Both the position numbers and the translations under genes were made by a program. From assembly GCF_028435365.1 (NCBI RefSeq), contig NZ_JAGTJJ010000036.1, positions 46,227 to 110,226 of the forward strand: a stretch of 64,000 nucleotides of DNA, given 5' to 3'. The notes under the pieces are model-generated. The model saw nothing but the letters and a program-made list of their open reading frames with translations, did no database searches and was not told the DNA's origin. Below, piece by piece: positions 25,144-34,549 of the stretch. Positions within the stretch are counted from its first letter, which is position 1. The number at the start of each line of letters is the position of its first letter. The DNA comes from Polyangium jinanense. GTDB taxonomy: Bacteria > Myxococcota > Polyangia > Polyangiales > Polyangiaceae.

Positions 25144-26378
25144 TGCCCCGACTCCCCGCGCTCACTGGTTCCCCAGCAATGAATCTCGTCCTTGTCGGTC
25201 CGCGCGCAGGTGTGCAGGTTGCCGCACACCATTTCGACGATACGTCCGGGGACCGACGTGACGGCGCTCGGCGGTCTCTCCAGGGACCGGGTGTCGTTTC
25301 CGAGCTGGAGAGACTGGTTGCTGCCCCAGCAGAGGGCACCTCCGTCGGCCAACCACGCGCAGGTGTGAAATCCGCCTGCGGCGACACCCACGGCGCCGAC
25401 CACCCCCGGGACGGTCACCGGCTCGTGACGACAACCGGGTATGCAGAACCCCTCCTCCCCGTTGCAGCAATCGTTGCCGCCCGAGGAGACACCACACTCG
25501 CCGTTTTGATTGCGGCCCCAGCACGAGACGCTTCCGTCGTCGAGGACCGCGCAGGCATGCCCCTCGCCCACCGCGATGGTCTTCGCGGGAATGGGCAACG
25601 CGACCGGCTCGGCGGACAGACCACCGGGCTGATGATACGTGTCGTCAGCGCCCCAGCACCACACAACGCCTTCGATGTCGAGCGCGCATATCCGATACGC
25701 TCCCGCCGCCACTTGCGTGATGTCCCGCAAAGGAAAGTTCTGGGCGTCCACCACTACCATGGGTGTCGTGCTCAACGTTGCAATGCTCCCGCGCCCGAGC
25801 ATTTGCTGGTCAGCTCCCCCCCAGCAGCGCACCAGGCCTCCATCGTCCAGCGCGCAGGCAACATGGTTCCGTGGGGCGTCGACCGCCTCCTCGGCGAGGG
25901 ACCTTCCCGCGACGACGGTAACGATGTTCTCGAGCGCATCGACCGTCTCTGGTTCGATCATACAGAACGTTAGGCCTGGGTTACAGGTCGCCGTCACACC
26001 GAGCTGACCGTCGGCGTTATTGCCCCAGCAACGGACGGTCCGATCCTCGAGCACCGCACACGAACCAGCGGCCCCGGCCCCCACGTGGATCACCTTGTCG
26101 AGGATGGGCACCGGCTGGGGCGCTGCGGAAGAATCGGCGCCGTCCGCGAGGACTTTGCCGAGCTCCCCCCGGTCGCCCTTGCCCCAGCAAGCCAAGTTAC
26201 CATTACGAAGTGTAGCGCAGGTATGCGAACGTCCCGCGCTGAGCTGCGCCGCCGGGGCCACGTCGATGAGCGTCGGGGTGGAGGAACCATTGGTGGAACA
26301 GGCAACGGTGCTCGTCGCGAACACGAACGAAGCCAAGCCGAGCCAAACGGTGTGGGGTTTTTCCCGCATGAATGTCAT
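25140..26378 (-). CDS. RCC1-repeat lipoprotein
   Basis: The 412-residue protein has a signal peptide and lipobox-like end (TSTVACSTNG). It then has six to seven RCC1-type beta-propeller blades, each reading like AGRSHTCATLRNGNLACWGKGDRGELG, HACAVLDDGSVSCWGRNQNGECG or FHTCAWLADGGALCWGSNQSLQLG. Each blade has a Cys pair (HTCA/ACWG) that may form a disulphide. Such surface propellers are abundant in myxobacteria, and their partners are unknown. Start ATG 26378 is used; ATG 26369 is possible. It is coupled to the downstream barrel-like gene. Confidence 0.88.
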   Translation of the reverse strand: MTFMREKPHTVWLGLASFVFATSTVACSTNGSSTPTLIDVAPAAQLSAGRSHTCATLRNGNLACWGKGDRGELGKVLADGADSSAAPQPVPILDKVIHVGAGAAGSCAVLEDRTVRCWGNNADGQLGVTATCNPGLTFCMIEPETVDALENIVTVVAGRSLAEEAVDAPRNHVACALDDGGLVRCWGGADQQMLGRGSIATLSTTPMVVVDAQNFPLRDITQVAAGAYRICALDIEGVVWCWGADDTYHQPGGLSAEPVALPIPAKTIAVGEGHACAVLDDGSVSCWGRNQNGECGVSSGGNDCCNGEEGFCIPGCRHEPVTVPGVVGAVGVAAGGFHTCAWLADGGALCWGSNQSLQLGNDTRSLERPPSAVTSVPGRIVEMVCGNLHTCARTDKDEIHCWGTSERGESGQ

Positions 26379-26757
26379 CCTGTATCGTGGTCTGGGGAAG
26401 GAGCGCGGTGAGATTGCAAGGATTGGTCCAGATGGCGCGCGACCCTTGGGGAGCTATGGTGTCGAATCTCCGTCACTGCGGATGATGGCGCCCCCGGGAG
26501 GAACGTGACGGCAGGTCGATCGACCCGATTCGGGGAGTAGACGGCTACGCAGTGGCCGCGCGAAGGGAGTTTCCACACGCGCGCAGGGTCCTTCGCGACA
26601 CGTGAGCCGGGGTGCCCCCTATAACCCATTGGAATTGGCTGTTTGGGACGCGTATCGATAGGCGGCGCGTGCTCGTTCCTAGAGCCTCCACGCCGTCGCG
26701 CGCAAGCCCGTGACATGGCCCCGCCCGGGCGCCAGCTATGCCGCTGGGAGGGCGCGC
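26379..26757. other. Intergenic region, nothing recognised
   Basis: This 379-bp region separates the divergent RCC1 lipoprotein and amine-oxidase genes. It must hold both promoters, but no clear operator, hairpin or small gene was seen. Open frames here do not show convincing coding bias. Confidence 0.5.
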
Positions 26758-28395
26758 ATGGCACGGACACCACTCTTGCGATCACTGGAGAAGCTGGCCT
26801 CGGAGCACCGCGCGGCGCGCGAGCGAGGGCTCACCCTCGCCGCGCTGCGCGAGGAGCGCGCGGCCGCTCGCGAACGGGAGGCCCGCCGTGGAATTTCCCT
26901 CGATCGCCGCCGCTTCCTCGGCGCCGCGGCCACGGGGGCCTTGACCCTCGCGTTCCCGCGCGCGCTCCGCGCCGCAGACCATCCAACCATCGCTATCGTC
27001 GGCGCCGGCATCGCTGGCCTGACCTGCGCCCTCGCACTGCGCGATCGCGGCCTCTCGGCCACGGTGTATGAAGCCTCCGGCCGCATCGGCGGGCGCATGT
27101 TCTCCAACACCACCTCCTGGGCTGCCGGTCAAGTCAGCGAGTGGTGTGGTGAGCTCATCGATAGCAATCACCGCACCCTGTTCGCCCTCGCCCACCGATT
27201 CGGCCTGACCATGGACAGCCTGGAGAGCGAAAAGTCGTCCGGCCTGGAGGATACGTATTTCTTCGACGGCCGTTATTACCCCGTCGCCGAGGCCGAACGC
27301 GATTTCGCACGTGTTTACCCCGCTCTCCTTTCGGATCTGCTCGCCGCGGGCGAGACCACCACCCATCACCGCGCGACGCCCGCGGGGCGCGCGCTCGATC
27401 AAATGAGCGTATTCGACTGGATCGCCTCGCGGGTCCCGGGCGGGCACGCCTCGCCGCTCGGGCAGCTCCTCGACGTGGCCTACGTCATCGAGTGGGGCGC
27501 CGATTCGCGGGATCAATCCGCCCTGAACCTCGTTTACCTGCTCGGCCACCAGCCCGATCCCGACCATTTCTCCATGTTCGGCGAATCCGACGAGGCTCAT
27601 CATATCAAGGGCGGCAACCAGCAGATCCCCATGGCCATCGCCGAGGCGCTCGGTCCGGACGCCATCAAGCGCGGGCACCGACTCCTCCGCCTACGCGAGA
27701 GCCCGGCGGGGAGGCAGATCCTCACCTTTCAGCGAGGGCCGGGCGCGATCGACGTCGTGGCCGACTGGGTCGTCCTCGCTATCCCGTTCGCCGTATTGCG
27801 CACCATCGACTTGCGGGACGCCAATTTTGACGCGCGCAAGCGCCTCGCGATCGAGGAGCTCGGTCGGGCGCACAACGGCAAGCTTCACCTCCAGTTTTCG
27901 CGCCGCTACTGGCGCGAGGAGGGCCCCTGGCCAGGCCGAAGCAATGGATCCACCTATGCCGATACCGGCTACCAGAACACCTGGGAGGTCAGCCGCGCCC
28001 AGCCGGGCGAGCCCGGGATCCTCGTCCTGTACACCGGCGGGGCCGTGACGGACGCGATGTCGACACGAAAGCCCTTCGCGATCGTCAAGGACGCGGGCGT
28101 CCTCGCGGACGCGCGTGCGGGGCTCGGCTCGCTGGAGAGGGTCCTGAAAGGAGGTTTTGCGCATTGGAACGGGAGAGCGACGCAATCGATGCCGCACTTG
28201 AACCCGCTCTACGAGGCGTCGTATTCTTATTATCGCGTGGGTCAGCGGGTCCTGTTCGGCGGCCACGAGGCGGCTCGCCAAGGCGGGGTGCTCTTCTGCG
28301 GCGAGCACACTTCGCTCGATTTCCAGGGGCACATGGAGGGCGCCGCCTCCCAGGGCGCACGCGCGGCGGAGGAGCTCGCGCGGCTCATGTGGTGA
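26758..28395 (+). CDS. Tat-exported flavin amine oxidase
   Basis: The 545-residue protein starts at ATG 26758 after GGGAGGG. Residues ~50-75 (DRRRFLGAAATGALTLAFPRALRAA) are a twin-arginine signal placed unusually deep, after a charged helical N-terminus. The FAD site follows: IVGAGIAGLTCALALRDRGLSATVYEASGRIGGRM. The C-terminal flavin-binding segment is FCGEHTSLDFQGHMEGAASQGARAAEEL. This matches the monoamine-oxidase/phytoene-desaturase superfamily, with best resemblance to bacterial amine or L-amino-acid oxidases. It probably oxidises an amine in the periplasm with release of peroxide. The substrate is not determinable from sequence. Confidence 0.88.
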   Translation: MARTPLLRSLEKLASEHRAARERGLTLAALREERAAAREREARRGISLDRRRFLGAAATGALTLAFPRALRAADHPTIAIVGAGIAGLTCALALRDRGLSATVYEASGRIGGRMFSNTTSWAAGQVSEWCGELIDSNHRTLFALAHRFGLTMDSLESEKSSGLEDTYFFDGRYYPVAEAERDFARVYPALLSDLLAAGETTTHHRATPAGRALDQMSVFDWIASRVPGGHASPLGQLLDVAYVIEWGADSRDQSALNLVYLLGHQPDPDHFSMFGESDEAHHIKGGNQQIPMAIAEALGPDAIKRGHRLLRLRESPAGRQILTFQRGPGAIDVVADWVVLAIPFAVLRTIDLRDANFDARKRLAIEELGRAHNGKLHLQFSRRYWREEGPWPGRSNGSTYADTGYQNTWEVSRAQPGEPGILVLYTGGAVTDAMSTRKPFAIVKDAGVLADARAGLGSLERVLKGGFAHWNGRATQSMPHLNPLYEASYSYYRVGQRVLFGGHEAARQGGVLFCGEHTSLDFQGHMEGAASQGARAAEELARLMW

Positions 28396-28537
28396 GGGCG
28401 GAGTCGGCGTCGTCTGGCTCCATCCCAGGGTGGCGCGTGAAGGGGGCGACGATTTCGTGCTGCCTTGCCCCAGGCCCTTGAGCCTTGGTAAGGGTCGGCG
28501 TTCCCTTCAGGACCGGTCCCGGAGAAGGAGAGTCGAC

Positions 28538-29431
28538 ATGGCACGCGCAATTCAGGGAGCTCTGAGCCTGGTGGCAATTGCGCTGATGAGTTGCGCGCAA
28601 GCCCCCGTGGAAGGGGCGATTACGTACGCCGAGGCCCCGACGCCCAAGGGCAAGCATCGATTGACGCTCGACATTCGCGTCCCGGAAGGGCCGGGACCGT
28701 TCCCCACCGTCGTCTTCATCCACGGCGGCGGCTGGATGTTCGGTGACCTGAGCACGTTCAGAGACGCCATCCAGAACGTGGCGAACCGTGGTTTCGTCGG
28801 AGTCACGATCAATTACCGACTCGCGAACGAATCCAACGACGAGGGCGACGCGTTGTCACCCTGGCCCGCCCAGATTCAAGACGTGCGTTGCGCGCTTCGG
28901 TGGCTTTCGGCCAACGCTGTTCCCTTCAAAATCGACACGGGCCGCGTCGCCACGGCGGGCGATTCTGCCGGTGGGCACCTTGCGATGATGGCGGGGTATG
29001 CGCAGACCGATCCCAAGTTCGAGCCCACCTGGTGTCCGCACGAAGAAAGCGTTGCTGTTCGAGCGGTCGTGTCGTTCTACGGCGCGAACGACCTTGCTGC
29101 TGTTTACGACACGACAGAGGAGTGGTGGGTCCGGGTGTACATGACCCGCTGGCTCGACTTGCCGGACGGCGCCAGCGTGACGGACTACGCAGCGCAGTTC
29201 GCAGATGCAAACCCGCTGAGCTACCTGCGGACGGGGCCGAAGATCCCATCGCTCATCCTCCAAGGAACCGCCGACACGATCGTCCCGCCGCAGACGCAGC
29301 GCGGGTTCATGGCTGCCGCAGAGGGGGCTGACCAAGACGTCTCGATCGAGTACCTGGAAGACGTCGGCCACGGTCTCGACGCCATCGAGGCGAGCAACCG
29401 TGCAATTGACTGGCTGTCGACGAGGCTCTGA
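28538..29431 (+). CDS. Lipoprotein alpha/beta-hydrolase (carboxylesterase-like)
   Basis: The 297-residue protein has a strong ribosome site (GGAGAAGGAG) and a lipobox (ALMSC, Cys 19). Motifs are VVFIHGGGWMFGD (oxyanion hole), ATAGDSAGGHLAMMAGY (nucleophile Ser in Gly-x-Ser-x-Gly), LILQGTADTIVP (acid) and DVGHGLD (His), a complete triad of the BD-FAE/hormone-sensitive-lipase-like group. It differs from the esterase at 8462 in sequence and linker. The next gene starts 2 nt after the stop, so they form an operon. Confidence 0.87.
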   Translation: MARAIQGALSLVAIALMSCAQAPVEGAITYAEAPTPKGKHRLTLDIRVPEGPGPFPTVVFIHGGGWMFGDLSTFRDAIQNVANRGFVGVTINYRLANESNDEGDALSPWPAQIQDVRCALRWLSANAVPFKIDTGRVATAGDSAGGHLAMMAGYAQTDPKFEPTWCPHEESVAVRAVVSFYGANDLAAVYDTTEEWWVRVYMTRWLDLPDGASVTDYAAQFADANPLSYLRTGPKIPSLILQGTADTIVPPQTQRGFMAAAEGADQDVSIEYLEDVGHGLDAIEASNRAIDWLSTRL

Positions 29432-29433
29432 GC

Positions 29434-30048
29434 ATGCGCATACGACCGACCCTTTTCGTGTGTATGTTGACGCCTACGCTCGTCCTCCTCAGTTCAGGAC
29501 GCGCGGCGGCGCAGGCGCCGGAAACGCCTCTCGTGCCGGTGCGTGCTTCGACGCCGCCACCTGAGCCTCTTTCGCCCCCTGGCATCCCCTTCCCATTTCG
29601 TATCGGAGTCGGCGTCACGCCCGTCGTCGGATACAGCATGGTCACGCTCGGGTACGGCGACGTTCACACGTTGGGCCATGGCGGCTGGGTACCCATCGAC
29701 ATTGCGCCTGCGATTCGGGTATGGAGGTCTGTCGCGATCGAGCTCGCGATCTCGGGGATGATTCCGATCAAAGATGCGTGGGGCCATCCAGGTTTTCGCC
29801 TCGCGATGACGCCCGCCGTCCGCGTCGATGGTTCACTCCTTTACGCACGCGTCGGCCCGCAGTTCATGTTCGGTGAAGGCACGCGGTATGGGGTTCAGGT
29901 AGCGGTGGGCGCAAAGTTCTATGGGCCGTTCTATGCGGGCATCCAGGGAATGGCCAGCCTCTCCGACATCATCTTCGGAATAGGCCCGGAGATCGGCATG
30001 CGATTCGATGAATGGCAAATCGTGACCTCTCGGAAAACACAGAACTGA
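29434..30048 (+). CDS. Secreted barrel-like protein of unknown function
   Basis: The 204-residue protein has a signal peptide ending GRAAAQ, a proline-rich linker (PVRASTPPPEPLSPPG), then beta-strand-rich sequence with alternating aromatic residues (FRIGVGVTPVVGYSMVTLGYGD, YARVGPQFMFGEGTRYGVQVAVGAKFYG). It resembles small outer-membrane barrels. It is the second gene of an operon with the esterase lipoprotein. No catalytic motif was found. Confidence 0.7.
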   Translation: MRIRPTLFVCMLTPTLVLLSSGRAAAQAPETPLVPVRASTPPPEPLSPPGIPFPFRIGVGVTPVVGYSMVTLGYGDVHTLGHGGWVPIDIAPAIRVWRSVAIELAISGMIPIKDAWGHPGFRLAMTPAVRVDGSLLYARVGPQFMFGEGTRYGVQVAVGAKFYGPFYAGIQGMASLSDIIFGIGPEIGMRFDEWQIVTSRKTQN

Positions 30049-30109
30049 TCGGGCGCCCCGAATCCGAGGGACCGCTTCCCCTTTCGGGACGCGTTCAAAG
30101 GAAGCACAC

Positions 30110-31636
30110 ATGAGCCCATTCGAAGGAGCATTCGACTACATCATTCTCGGGGCCGGCTCTGCCGGCTGTATCCTTGCCGCCACGCTCGCGGAGGCTCTCC
30201 CCGACGACCGGATTCTCTTGCTGGAAGCCGGCGACGACATTCCTCCCCATCACGAGACCGTCTGGGACCCCACCAGGTGGGTACTGGTTTCGCGTGATCG
30301 AACGCTGGAATGGGGCTACCGCTCGGTCGCCCAGACGGGACTCCATGGCCGCGAGATCCAACTCCGCCGGGCCAAGGCGCTGGGCGGCTGCAGCGTACAC
30401 AATGCCATGGTGTACGTGCGCGGTGGCGCGTACGGCTTTGATCGGTGGGCCCAAGAGGGGTGCGTGGGCTGGAATTACGATAACATCCTCCCCTATTTTG
30501 AGCGGGTGGAAGAGCGGATGCACATCACCCAGGCAGCGGTGGATCCTTTCATCGAGGATCTGGTGGTCGCCTGCAATCCTATGGGCATCCCCTACACCCC
30601 CAACTACAACACATCCCCTCATGCATTCGGTGTCTCCCCATTCCAGTTCCTGATCAGCCAAGGGGGGCAGCGGGAGACCACGTTCAGCAACTTCCTGGGC
30701 ACCGGGAGGCACAAGAACCTCCACATCGCGAGCGGAGTCCGCTTCGATCGCATCGTCTTCGACGGCGAGCGGCGTGCCGTGGCCGTGGCGGCCACCGACT
30801 TGCGCACCCAGCGCCAGGTGGAGATTCACGCCAGCCGAGAGATCCTGATCGCAGCGGGTGCCATCGGCAGCCCGCATCTCCTGCTGCTCTCCGGGGTGGG
30901 CCCGGAGAATCAGCTCCGGGATCTGGGTATCCCCGTGGTATCAGCGCTCCCCGGAGTTGGCGAGAACTTCCAAGACGACCTCTTCGTCACGGCCATGTTC
31001 CTGAGCAGAAAGCCCATGCCACCACAACCTTACGGTCTCATGGGTGCGGTGATCTTCACGTCCACGGATCCCTCCACCCTCCCCTACCTCACCGACGTGG
31101 AATGCTCCCTGGCCAGCGGCACCATGGAGGGGTTGGAGTTGCCTCCAGACAAGCGGCAAAGCTACTTCATCTACCCGAACCTCCAGCTCCTCAGGAGCCG
31201 TGGCACGATCAAGCTGGCGAGCACCAACCCCGCCGAGCACCCCATCATCGATCCTCGCTATCTCAATGCACCCGAGGATATCCAGCGCTGTATCTTCGGC
31301 GTCAAGCTTGCCCGCGATATTGGCCACAACCGAGGCCTGGCCGACTGGTTCGCCGAAGAGATCCTACCTGGACCCCGCGTGCAAACGGATGCCGAGATCG
31401 AAGCCTACATTCGCCAGACTGCCGACACCTGCTACCACTATGCGGGCACGTGCAAGATGGGCGTGGATGACATGGCCGTGGTGACGCCCAACCTCGAGGT
31501 CAGAGGCACAGAGCGCCTGCGTGTCGTCGACGCCTCCATCATACCCACCACGGTCTCCGGAAACACGGCCGCGGCCACCATGATGATAGCGGCCAAGGGC
31601 GCTGATCTCGTGCTCGCCAGCCGTCGCAGCACCTGA
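30110..31636 (+). CDS. GMC-family FAD oxidoreductase
   Basis: The 508-residue enzyme has the N-terminal FAD site YIILGAGSAGCILAATLAE, the RAKALGGCSVHNAMVYVRG segment, and the second GMC signature GSPHLLLLSGVGP. The active-site His region is CYHYAGTCKMG, and the C-terminal Asn region is STVSGNTAAATMMIAAKGADL (Asn active site). This is the choline dehydrogenase/glucose oxidase superfamily; it oxidises an alcohol with FAD. There is no signal peptide, so it is cytosolic. The upstream neighbour is the secreted barrel gene and the downstream one a LysR gene 34 nt away. The substrate is unknown. Confidence 0.92.
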   Translation: MSPFEGAFDYIILGAGSAGCILAATLAEALPDDRILLLEAGDDIPPHHETVWDPTRWVLVSRDRTLEWGYRSVAQTGLHGREIQLRRAKALGGCSVHNAMVYVRGGAYGFDRWAQEGCVGWNYDNILPYFERVEERMHITQAAVDPFIEDLVVACNPMGIPYTPNYNTSPHAFGVSPFQFLISQGGQRETTFSNFLGTGRHKNLHIASGVRFDRIVFDGERRAVAVAATDLRTQRQVEIHASREILIAAGAIGSPHLLLLSGVGPENQLRDLGIPVVSALPGVGENFQDDLFVTAMFLSRKPMPPQPYGLMGAVIFTSTDPSTLPYLTDVECSLASGTMEGLELPPDKRQSYFIYPNLQLLRSRGTIKLASTNPAEHPIIDPRYLNAPEDIQRCIFGVKLARDIGHNRGLADWFAEEILPGPRVQTDAEIEAYIRQTADTCYHYAGTCKMGVDDMAVVTPNLEVRGTERLRVVDASIIPTTVSGNTAAATMMIAAKGADLVLASRRST

Positions 31637-31670
31637 GCCCCCGCCGCCCAGAGGCAAAGCAGGCATCACG

Positions 31671-32582
31671 ATGGAACACCGAGCGCTCAACGTCGACCTC
31701 GACGAAATCATTGTTTTCACGACGATCGTCGAGCTGGGCAGCTTCTCCGCCGCGTCTGCCAGACTCGGGATACCCAAATCGACCGCGAGCCGCCGGATCT
31801 CCGATCTCGAAGCGCGCGTCGGCGCGCGATTGCTTCAGCGTACGACCCGGAAGCTGAGCCTCACCGACGTCGGGCGCGTGTACTACGAGCACTGTTCTCG
31901 AATCGTTGCAGAGCTCGAGGAAGCGCACCTCGCGGTGACGCAGCTCCAGTCCACGCCCCGCGGGCTGCTTCGCGTCACCACCCCCCTCACGTTCTCCGTT
32001 CTGGGGCCGATCCTGGCCGAATACATGGCGCTGTACCCCGATGTCAGGCTCGACCTGCTTTGCACCGATCGCAGGGTCGACCTCGTCGAGGAGCGTTTTG
32101 ATCTGGCAATTCGCGCAGGTCGACCGCGGGATTCAGCATGGGTGGCTCGTCGGCTCGGGACGGTGCGCCGCTTCCTTGTTGCGGCACCGGAGGCGATCGA
32201 GCGGCTCGGGCCGCTGAAGGAGCCCGCCGATCTCCAGCGTATTCCGTCGCTCGTGTTCGCGCCGGATGGGAACACATGGAGACTCGTGTCCGGTGGAAAG
32301 TCATTGGAAATGACGGTGCGCCCGCGCCTCGCCGTCAACGACTACGACATGCTCCGTGCGGTCGTGCTCGCGGGCTTCGGCGTCGCGCTTTTGCCCGAGT
32401 ACCAGTGCGCCGAGGAGCTGAAGGCAGGCCGCCTGCGTCGCGTCCTCGACGCGTGGGCGGCTGCCGAGGTGCCCGTGTTCGCACTCTATCCAAGCACGCG
32501 CCACCTGTCCCCCAAGGTGATCGCGCTCCTGGATCTGCTCCGCAACCGCCTCGTGTTGGCTGACGGACCAGCTCGGACCTAG
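31671..32582 (+). CDS. LysR-family transcriptional regulator
   Basis: The 303-residue protein has the helix-turn-helix LGSFSAASARLGIPKSTASRRISDLEARVGARLLQRTTRKLSLTDVG, of the large subgroup that includes regulators of redox and aldehyde stress genes. The C-terminal substrate-binding domain has the usual PSLVFAPDGNTWRLVSGGKS and VLAGFGVALLPEYQC pieces. It lies 113 nt upstream of the pirin gene in the same direction; a TGTTC-N9-GAACA dyad lies in that gap. It probably activates the pirin-isochorismatase pair. Confidence 0.9.
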   Translation: MEHRALNVDLDEIIVFTTIVELGSFSAASARLGIPKSTASRRISDLEARVGARLLQRTTRKLSLTDVGRVYYEHCSRIVAELEEAHLAVTQLQSTPRGLLRVTTPLTFSVLGPILAEYMALYPDVRLDLLCTDRRVDLVEERFDLAIRAGRPRDSAWVARRLGTVRRFLVAAPEAIERLGPLKEPADLQRIPSLVFAPDGNTWRLVSGGKSLEMTVRPRLAVNDYDMLRAVVLAGFGVALLPEYQCAEELKAGRLRRVLDAWAAAEVPVFALYPSTRHLSPKVIALLDLLRNRLVLADGPART

Positions 32583-32591
32583 ACCAAAGAT

Positions 32592-32610
32592 TGTTCTCGG
32601 TTTTGGAACA
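32592..32610. promoter_or_regulatory. TGTTC-N9-GAACA dyad upstream of pirin gene
   Basis: TGTTC at 32592-32596 and GAACA at 32606-32610 form a perfect interrupted palindrome. An extra half-site TGTTCC begins at 32633. The position between the LysR stop and the pirin ribosome site fits a LysR activator site. Confidence 0.45.
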
Positions 32611-32694
32611 GTGATTTGCCGAAGCTCAGTATTGTTCCATTGGTCCGGGGTGTACATTCTACTCGGCGTCGGGAGAACGACGAGGAGAAGAACC

Positions 32695-33603
32695 ATGACC
32701 ACTGCCACGACCACCGATCACGGGCGACGTGGCGAGCCACGTGAGCTCGACGGGATCTACCGGGCGCCGGGACTGCACTGGGTGGGCGACGGCTTTCGCG
32801 TCGCCGGTTACTTCCGGGCGATTCCAGATGCAGTACGAAAGCTGAATCCGTTCCTGCTCCTGGACTACCACCCCGCGTACGACTATGCGCCCACGAAGCA
32901 CGCGCGGGGCGTTGGGGTGCATCCGCACCGCGGGTTCGAGACCGTCACGCTCGCCTGGCAGGGGCGCGTCGCGCATCACGACAGCTCCGGGGGCGGAGGC
33001 GTGATCGGTCCAGGCGACGTCCAGTGGATGACGGCCGCTTCGGGGATCCTCCACAAGGAGTACCATGAGGCGACCTATGCACGTCAGGGCGGCCCATTTC
33101 AGATGGCGCAGCTCTGGGTGAATCTACCCAGGGCGCACAAGATGGCCCGTCCTCGGTATCAGGCCCTCGTCGCGGACCAGATGGGTCTCGTGACACTGCC
33201 GAATGACGCGGGAGTCGTGCGGATCGTAGCGGGCGAGTTCCAAGGCGTGAAGGGGCCAGCGAGGACGTACACGCCGATCAACGTGTTCGATGTCCGCCTG
33301 AACGCCAGAGGCAACGTCGAGTTCACGTTTCCGGCACATCAAAACACGAGCCTTCTCGTGATGGAGGGTGACATCACCATCAACGACGAAACCAAAGCGA
33401 CAGCGCACGACTTCGTCGTGTTCGCGAACATCGGAGAACGCGTCGTCATCGAAGCCCGTGAAAAAGCGCACCTGCTCGTCCTGAACGGCGAGCCCATCCA
33501 CGAGCCCGTGGTGCAATACGGCCCGTTCGTCATGAACAGCGAGCGCGAAATTGCGCAGGCTCTTGCTGATTTCGACAGCGGAAAGTTCGGCTACCTGGAT
33601 TGA
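32695..33603 (+). CDS. Pirin-family cupin protein
   Basis: The 302-residue protein has the pirin signature GVHPHRGFETVTLAWQGRVAHHDSSGGGGVIGPGDVQWMTAASGILHKE, with His residues that bind iron, and QLWVNLP. The second cupin domain ends VVIEAREKAHLLVLNGEPIHEPVVQYGPFVMNSEREIAQA. Pirins act as quercetinase-like dioxygenases or redox-sensitive co-regulators; which applies here is not readable. A good ribosome site (GAGGAGAAG) precedes ATG 32695. It forms a unit with the isochorismatase gene 43 nt downstream and the upstream LysR gene. Confidence 0.93.
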   Translation: MTTATTTDHGRRGEPRELDGIYRAPGLHWVGDGFRVAGYFRAIPDAVRKLNPFLLLDYHPAYDYAPTKHARGVGVHPHRGFETVTLAWQGRVAHHDSSGGGGVIGPGDVQWMTAASGILHKEYHEATYARQGGPFQMAQLWVNLPRAHKMARPRYQALVADQMGLVTLPNDAGVVRIVAGEFQGVKGPARTYTPINVFDVRLNARGNVEFTFPAHQNTSLLVMEGDITINDETKATAHDFVVFANIGERVVIEAREKAHLLVLNGEPIHEPVVQYGPFVMNSEREIAQALADFDSGKFGYLD

Positions 33604-33646
33604 ACCCGAAACCGGTTCCTCGAACCGGAGAACCACCAAGGAGAAA

Positions 33647-34282
33647 ATGACCGTCATGAGCACGCCCTATACCCGACTCGACAAGAACAACGCCGCCGTC
33701 CTGCTCGTCGACCACCAGGCCGGACTCCTGTCGCTGGTCCGCGACTTCGATCCCGACAGGTTCAAGAACAACGTGCTCGCCCTGGCCGACCTCGCGAAGT
33801 ACTTCAACCTGCCGACGATCCTGACCACCAGCTTCGAGGACGGCCCAAACGGTCCGCTCGTGCCTGAGCTCAAGCAGATGTTCCCCGACGCACCGTTCAT
33901 TCCGCGTCCGGGGCAGATCAACGCCTGGGACAACGAAGACTTCGTCAAGGCCGTCAAGGCGACCGGAAAGAAGCAGCTCCTCATCGCCGGCGTCGTCACC
34001 GAGGTCTGCGTGGCATTCCCGGCGCTCTCGGCCCTGGAGGAAGGTTATCAGGTCTTCGTCGTGACCGACGCCTCGGGCACGTTCAACGAAGTGACCCGCG
34101 ATGCCGCGTGGAGCCGCATGGCCGCAGCCGGCGCGCAGCTCATGAGCTGGTTCGGCGTTGCGTGCGAGTTGCACCGCGATTGGCGCAACGACGTGGAGGG
34201 CCTGGGAACGCTGTTCTCGAACCACATCCCGGACTACCGGAATCTGATCACCTCCTACACCACGCTCAAAGCGAGGAAGTAG
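33647..34282 (+). CDS. YcaC-like isochorismatase-family hydrolase
   Basis: The 211-residue protein reads NAAVLLVDHQAGLLSLVRD, INAWDNEDFVKAVKATGKKQLLIAGVVTEVCVAFPALSALEEGY. This contains the Asp, Lys and Cys (in TEVCV) expected of the cysteine hydrolase triad and matches the YcaC group closely. The natural substrate of YcaC-type enzymes is not settled. ATG 33647 follows AAGGAG with 3-nt spacing; ATG 33656 (MSTPYTRL) has 12-nt spacing, so the start is ambiguous. A hairpin element begins about 60 nt after the stop. Confidence 0.93.
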   Translation: MTVMSTPYTRLDKNNAAVLLVDHQAGLLSLVRDFDPDRFKNNVLALADLAKYFNLPTILTTSFEDGPNGPLVPELKQMFPDAPFIPRPGQINAWDNEDFVKAVKATGKKQLLIAGVVTEVCVAFPALSALEEGYQVFVVTDASGTFNEVTRDAAWSRMAAAGAQLMSWFGVACELHRDWRNDVEGLGTLFSNHIPDYRNLITSYTTLKARK

Positions 34283-34342
34283 CACGATTCGGGCCCCGGC
34301 CGGGCGCGCCTGAGCATTGGTATCAGCTTGGGAGGCGCTTCG

Positions 34343-34520
34343 CTGGGGCTTTGCCCCAGACCCCACCGGGGCTATCCGCCCCTGGACCCGGACCAGCGCA
34401 AGCGCTGGACCCGGGGTCGATGAACTGCGCGGAAGCGCAGTTCATCGAACGGGCCAGGTCAAGACCAACGACGACCCCGCCCATCACGATCGCGGCGCTG
34501 GCGATTCAACTGGCAACGTG
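34343..34520 (+). repeat. Four-hairpin element, single copy with core (locus B)
   Basis: Plus-strand order h1-h4: h1 34343-34359 (CTGGGG/CCCCAG), h2 34368-34382 (GGGGC/GCCCC), h3 34393-34408 (CCAGCGC/GCGCTGG), h4 34418-34447 (13-bp stem CGATGAACTGCGC, loop GGAA). The conserved GGCCAGGTCAAGACCA tail continues into a core of about 70 bp that matches the reverse complement of the core at locus C. The element lies between the isochorismatase stop and the convergent isoprenoid-synthase stop, without a mirror half. Confidence 0.85.
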
Positions 34521-34549
34521 CCAGCCGCCAGCGTGAGTTTCGCGTGAGA

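Noticed and set aside
34283..34549. Small genes in the hairpin element
   Set aside because: Short frames here are made of the palindromic repeat and recur in all copies in different frames; no ribosome sites.
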